Source of the DNA: Bacillota bacterium
Lineage (GTDB): Bacteria > Bacillota > Limnochordia > DTU087
Assembly: GCA_012798695.1 (NCBI GenBank)
Contig: JAAZMR010000028.1
Location: forward strand, 117,142 to 181,141
Direction: 5' to 3'
Length of the DNA: 64,000 bases
The translations under genes and the position numbers were made by a program. Of the stretch, positions 62,004 to 64,000 are shown piece by piece. The notes below the pieces were generated by a model. It searched no databases and was not told the DNA's origin. It saw nothing but the letters and a program-made list of their open reading frames with translations. The first letter of the stretch is position 1, and the number at the start of each line of letters is the position of its first letter.

Positions 62004-62651
62004 CTAAATCTCCAGCCACTTGCGTTGCTTACCTGAATAATCCCTAGCCATGGCAACAATGACCTCATCATTTTCTTGGATAAGAGTATCTGGCTCAGGG
62101 ATCAGGGCTCCATAACTTCTGATTACCATGCCAATCACCAATTGACCAGGTGTGGATAGCTCGCCTACGGTTTTGCCCACGGCTCTATGTCTGACTCTGG
62201 TACGAGTCAACTCCAGCTTGTCTCGTTCCCATAGACAATATCGTTGGAAAGGGGTTGCTGCAATTAGGTGGTGGATCTCTTTTACTTCCCAATCGGTAGG
62301 GGAAATGGTTTTGATGCCGAAAAGACGATATAGTTCCTCGTTTTCCGTATCCGATACCCTAGCCACTATCTTGGGCACATGATATACAGAACGCGCTACC
62401 TGGGCTGCCATCAGGTTTGTGGCATCATTACCACTCACCACTACAAAGGCATCAGCTCGATCAGCTCCAGCCTTACGCTGTATGTCTACATCGATACCAT
62501 TGCCCAAGATCGTGATCCCGTTGAAAAGCGGGTTCAGTTGGTGAAACGCGGACGAATCTCGGTCAATTACCACCAAATTGTGCTTCTCTCTGGAAAAAAG
62601 GTTGGCAATAGTACTACCTAGTTTGCCACAGCCTACAATAACTAGATACAT
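62004..62651 (-). CDS. TrkA/KtrA-type RCK protein (first of pair)
   Basis: MYLVIVGCGKLGSTIANLFSREKHNLVVIDRD; TrkA-C region. Confidence 0.9.
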   Translation of the reverse strand: MYLVIVGCGKLGSTIANLFSREKHNLVVIDRDSSAFHQLNPLFNGITILGNGIDVDIQRKAGADRADAFVVVSGNDATNLMAAQVARSVYHVPKIVARVSDTENEELYRLFGIKTISPTDWEVKEIHHLIAATPFQRYCLWERDKLELTRTRVRHRAVGKTVGELSTPGQLVIGMVIRSYGALIPEPDTLIQENDEVIVAMARDYSGKQRKWLEI

Positions 62652-62770
62652 ATAAGCGCCCCTTCCGATAGTATGCGCAAAAGGCAACCACCTAACCACG
62701 CATAAAGTGCTAAGTCGGCGGCCAGCAGTTTCGAATCAGAGGTAATTGGGTAGAGTTAGATAGAGACAAT

Positions 62771-63271
62771 ATGGAAAGCTGCAAAGAGGCGACCCATATG
62801 GAGAAATGCACACCAAAAGACCAATTAGGACAGGTAGAATTGATCGTTCCTCTACACGAGCGGTACCTGACCATCCCCCGATTAGCTTTAGGGGATGTGT
62901 TTGATAAAGCAGGATTAGATATTTGTGACATAGCAGGTTACAAAGTGGCACTTACCGAGGCCTGCCGCAACCTGATCTACTTCTCCTACCGCCATTTGGA
63001 GCCCCCCCGGTTAAGGGTGGCTTTTTCTACGGGACCTGACCGCATCATTGTACTGTGCATCGTCGAGGGCGAATGTTTTTGTGAAGAACGAGTCAAGACC
63101 CATCCCGCCCTCCACAGACAAGAAGCGGTCCAAGATCTAGACTTACTAGTCGTATCTTCACTTGTAGACCACTTGCGGACTGGTCTGCGCTTACTCAAAG
63201 GTCACTGCCTGGCTTTCGTGGAGCTCACCAAATTCCTGCAGGAGCCCCATCAAAGTACTAAAGAGCCGTAG
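62771..63271 (+). CDS. Degenerate RsbW-like (HATPase/anti-sigma) protein
   Basis: DICDIAGYKVALTEACRNLIYFSYR resembles the RsbW N-box; VEGECF and DLDLLVVSSLVDHLR sit where DxGxGF and GxGLxLIxSLxD would be; start may be ATG at 62798. Confidence 0.5.
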   Translation: MESCKEATHMEKCTPKDQLGQVELIVPLHERYLTIPRLALGDVFDKAGLDICDIAGYKVALTEACRNLIYFSYRHLEPPRLRVAFSTGPDRIIVLCIVEGECFCEERVKTHPALHRQEAVQDLDLLVVSSLVDHLRTGLRLLKGHCLAFVELTKFLQEPHQSTKEP

Positions 63272-63398
63272 CTTTCTTTTCACTCCACGCATAGATTTAT
63301 CATAAGGGGTTCCAGAATATCAAAGGGCTCCTTGGTAATTAGATGGGGTCTGCGATATCCATGAACAACCCTATACCATTGGTTGAGGAGGTGCCTCC

Positions 63399-63638
63399 AT
63401 GCATGATAAGATAACCGAGAAGCTGATTGATATAGAAACACTGCTTTTGCGTCATGAATATCGAGAGCTGGCGATGCGCACCAAAGCCATCCAGCTCAGC
63501 GAGAAAGTAAATCGCATCGTTAGGTTGAAACAGGAACAACTGCAGCTCTTGCACGACCTGCTGGCCGAGATGGACCGTTTTTCGATCAATGGACGCCCTG
63601 CCGGCAGTATGATAGTTGAGGGGAACTCCGATGCCTAA
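63399..63638 (+). CDS. Small uncharacterised protein (79 aa), helical
   Basis: MHDKITEKLIDIETLLLRHEYRELAMRTKAIQLSEKVNRIVRLKQEQLQLLHDLLAEMDRF... Confidence 0.5.
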   Translation: MHDKITEKLIDIETLLLRHEYRELAMRTKAIQLSEKVNRIVRLKQEQLQLLHDLLAEMDRFSINGRPAGSMIVEGNSDA

Positions 63639-63807
63639 TCCTGAATTCACGACGAAAAACCCATCAGACCTGGCCGCGGGACTCACTTGCAGCCAGGTCT
63701 GACCATTTCGATTCTAGAGCAACTTCCTATTCCAGCAGGAGACTCTTGAACAAATCTGTAAATATATAGTGGGAGACAGCAATACAACACAATCAGGGGG
63801 ACCGCTC

Positions 63808-64000
63808 ATGGAAATGTCGAAACCAGAAGAGCTCGTAGATCAGATCTACGAAAGCCTTAACCGCTTGGAGTGCGCCCTTGACGGTCCTCAGGCGGAAGTA
63901 AAGCAAGCTACCCTGGCTAAGCTCAGGGAGATATATCTTAGGGCTAGGCAACAAGGCGATGAGCGCCTTTACTTACAGGCATTCCGCCTGTACAACCGCC
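63808..64000 (+). CDS. Uncharacterised protein, partial (runs off window end)
   Basis: ATG at 63808 after AGGGGG; MEMSKPEELVDQIYESLNRLECALDGPQAEVKQATLAKLREIYLRARQQGDERLYLQAFRLYNR. Confidence 0.55.
   Translation, partial: MEMSKPEELVDQIYESLNRLECALDGPQAEVKQATLAKLREIYLRARQQGDERLYLQAFRLYNR

Noticed and set aside
62652-62770. c-di-AMP (ydaO-type) riboswitch upstream of the trkA pair
   Set aside because: The gap is only about 120 bp and shows no ydaO core sequences I can recognise.
1-64000. CRISPR arrays, IS elements, prophage or defence islands
   Set aside because: No regularly spaced repeats, transposase, integrase or defence gene families were found in the ORF translations or by reading the sequence.

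Overview
This 64 kb window looks like chromosomal DNA from a spore-forming Firmicutes-type bacterium (spoIIE, lonB, tilS-ftsH and the tig-clpP-clpX-lonB-lonA-engB order). It is mostly ordinary core genome. I saw no CRISPR array, IS element, integrase or prophage module. Main blocks: partial GT4 glycosyltransferase; nadE; a DUF2103-like protein; typA; PAP2 phosphatase; glgP, manA, pgi, Na/Pi cotransporter and PfkB kinase; a complete selenocysteine-insertion cassette selC-selA-selB; lipoprotein and MFS transporter; a GH4 glycosidase plus ABC sugar importer locus with a deoxyhypusine-synthase-like protein; an orphan histidine kinase and an N-terminally truncated MerR/TipAS protein; nitroreductase; rlmD; PRC-barrel protein; the proteostasis cluster; tRNA-Leu(TAG); a second ABC sugar importer; a small translationally coupled two-gene unit; a BMP-type nucleoside-like ABC importer whose ATPase gene carries one in-frame amber codon; birA-bioY plus a small orphan protein; htrA; folB; ftsH; tilS; spoIIE; TrkH with two TrkA-type proteins; and an RsbW-like degenerate ATPase. 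The points most worth a second look are: (i) the amber codon inside the ABC signature of the BMP-system ATPase; (ii) a BirA-type operator (TGTCAACC-N14-GGTTGACA) upstream of birA-bioY-orf68, which puts an undescribed 68-aa protein in a probable biotin regulon; (iii) a 0A-box/-35 with 21-bp spacing to TATAAT upstream of spoIIE, matching the Spo0A-dependent promoter layout; (iv) near-perfect hairpins directly after the binding-protein gene in all three ABC import operons; (v) small uncharacterised genes with clean transcription signals. No single clearly new multi-gene system was proven. All calls come from reading the sequence and supplied translations; no searches were run.
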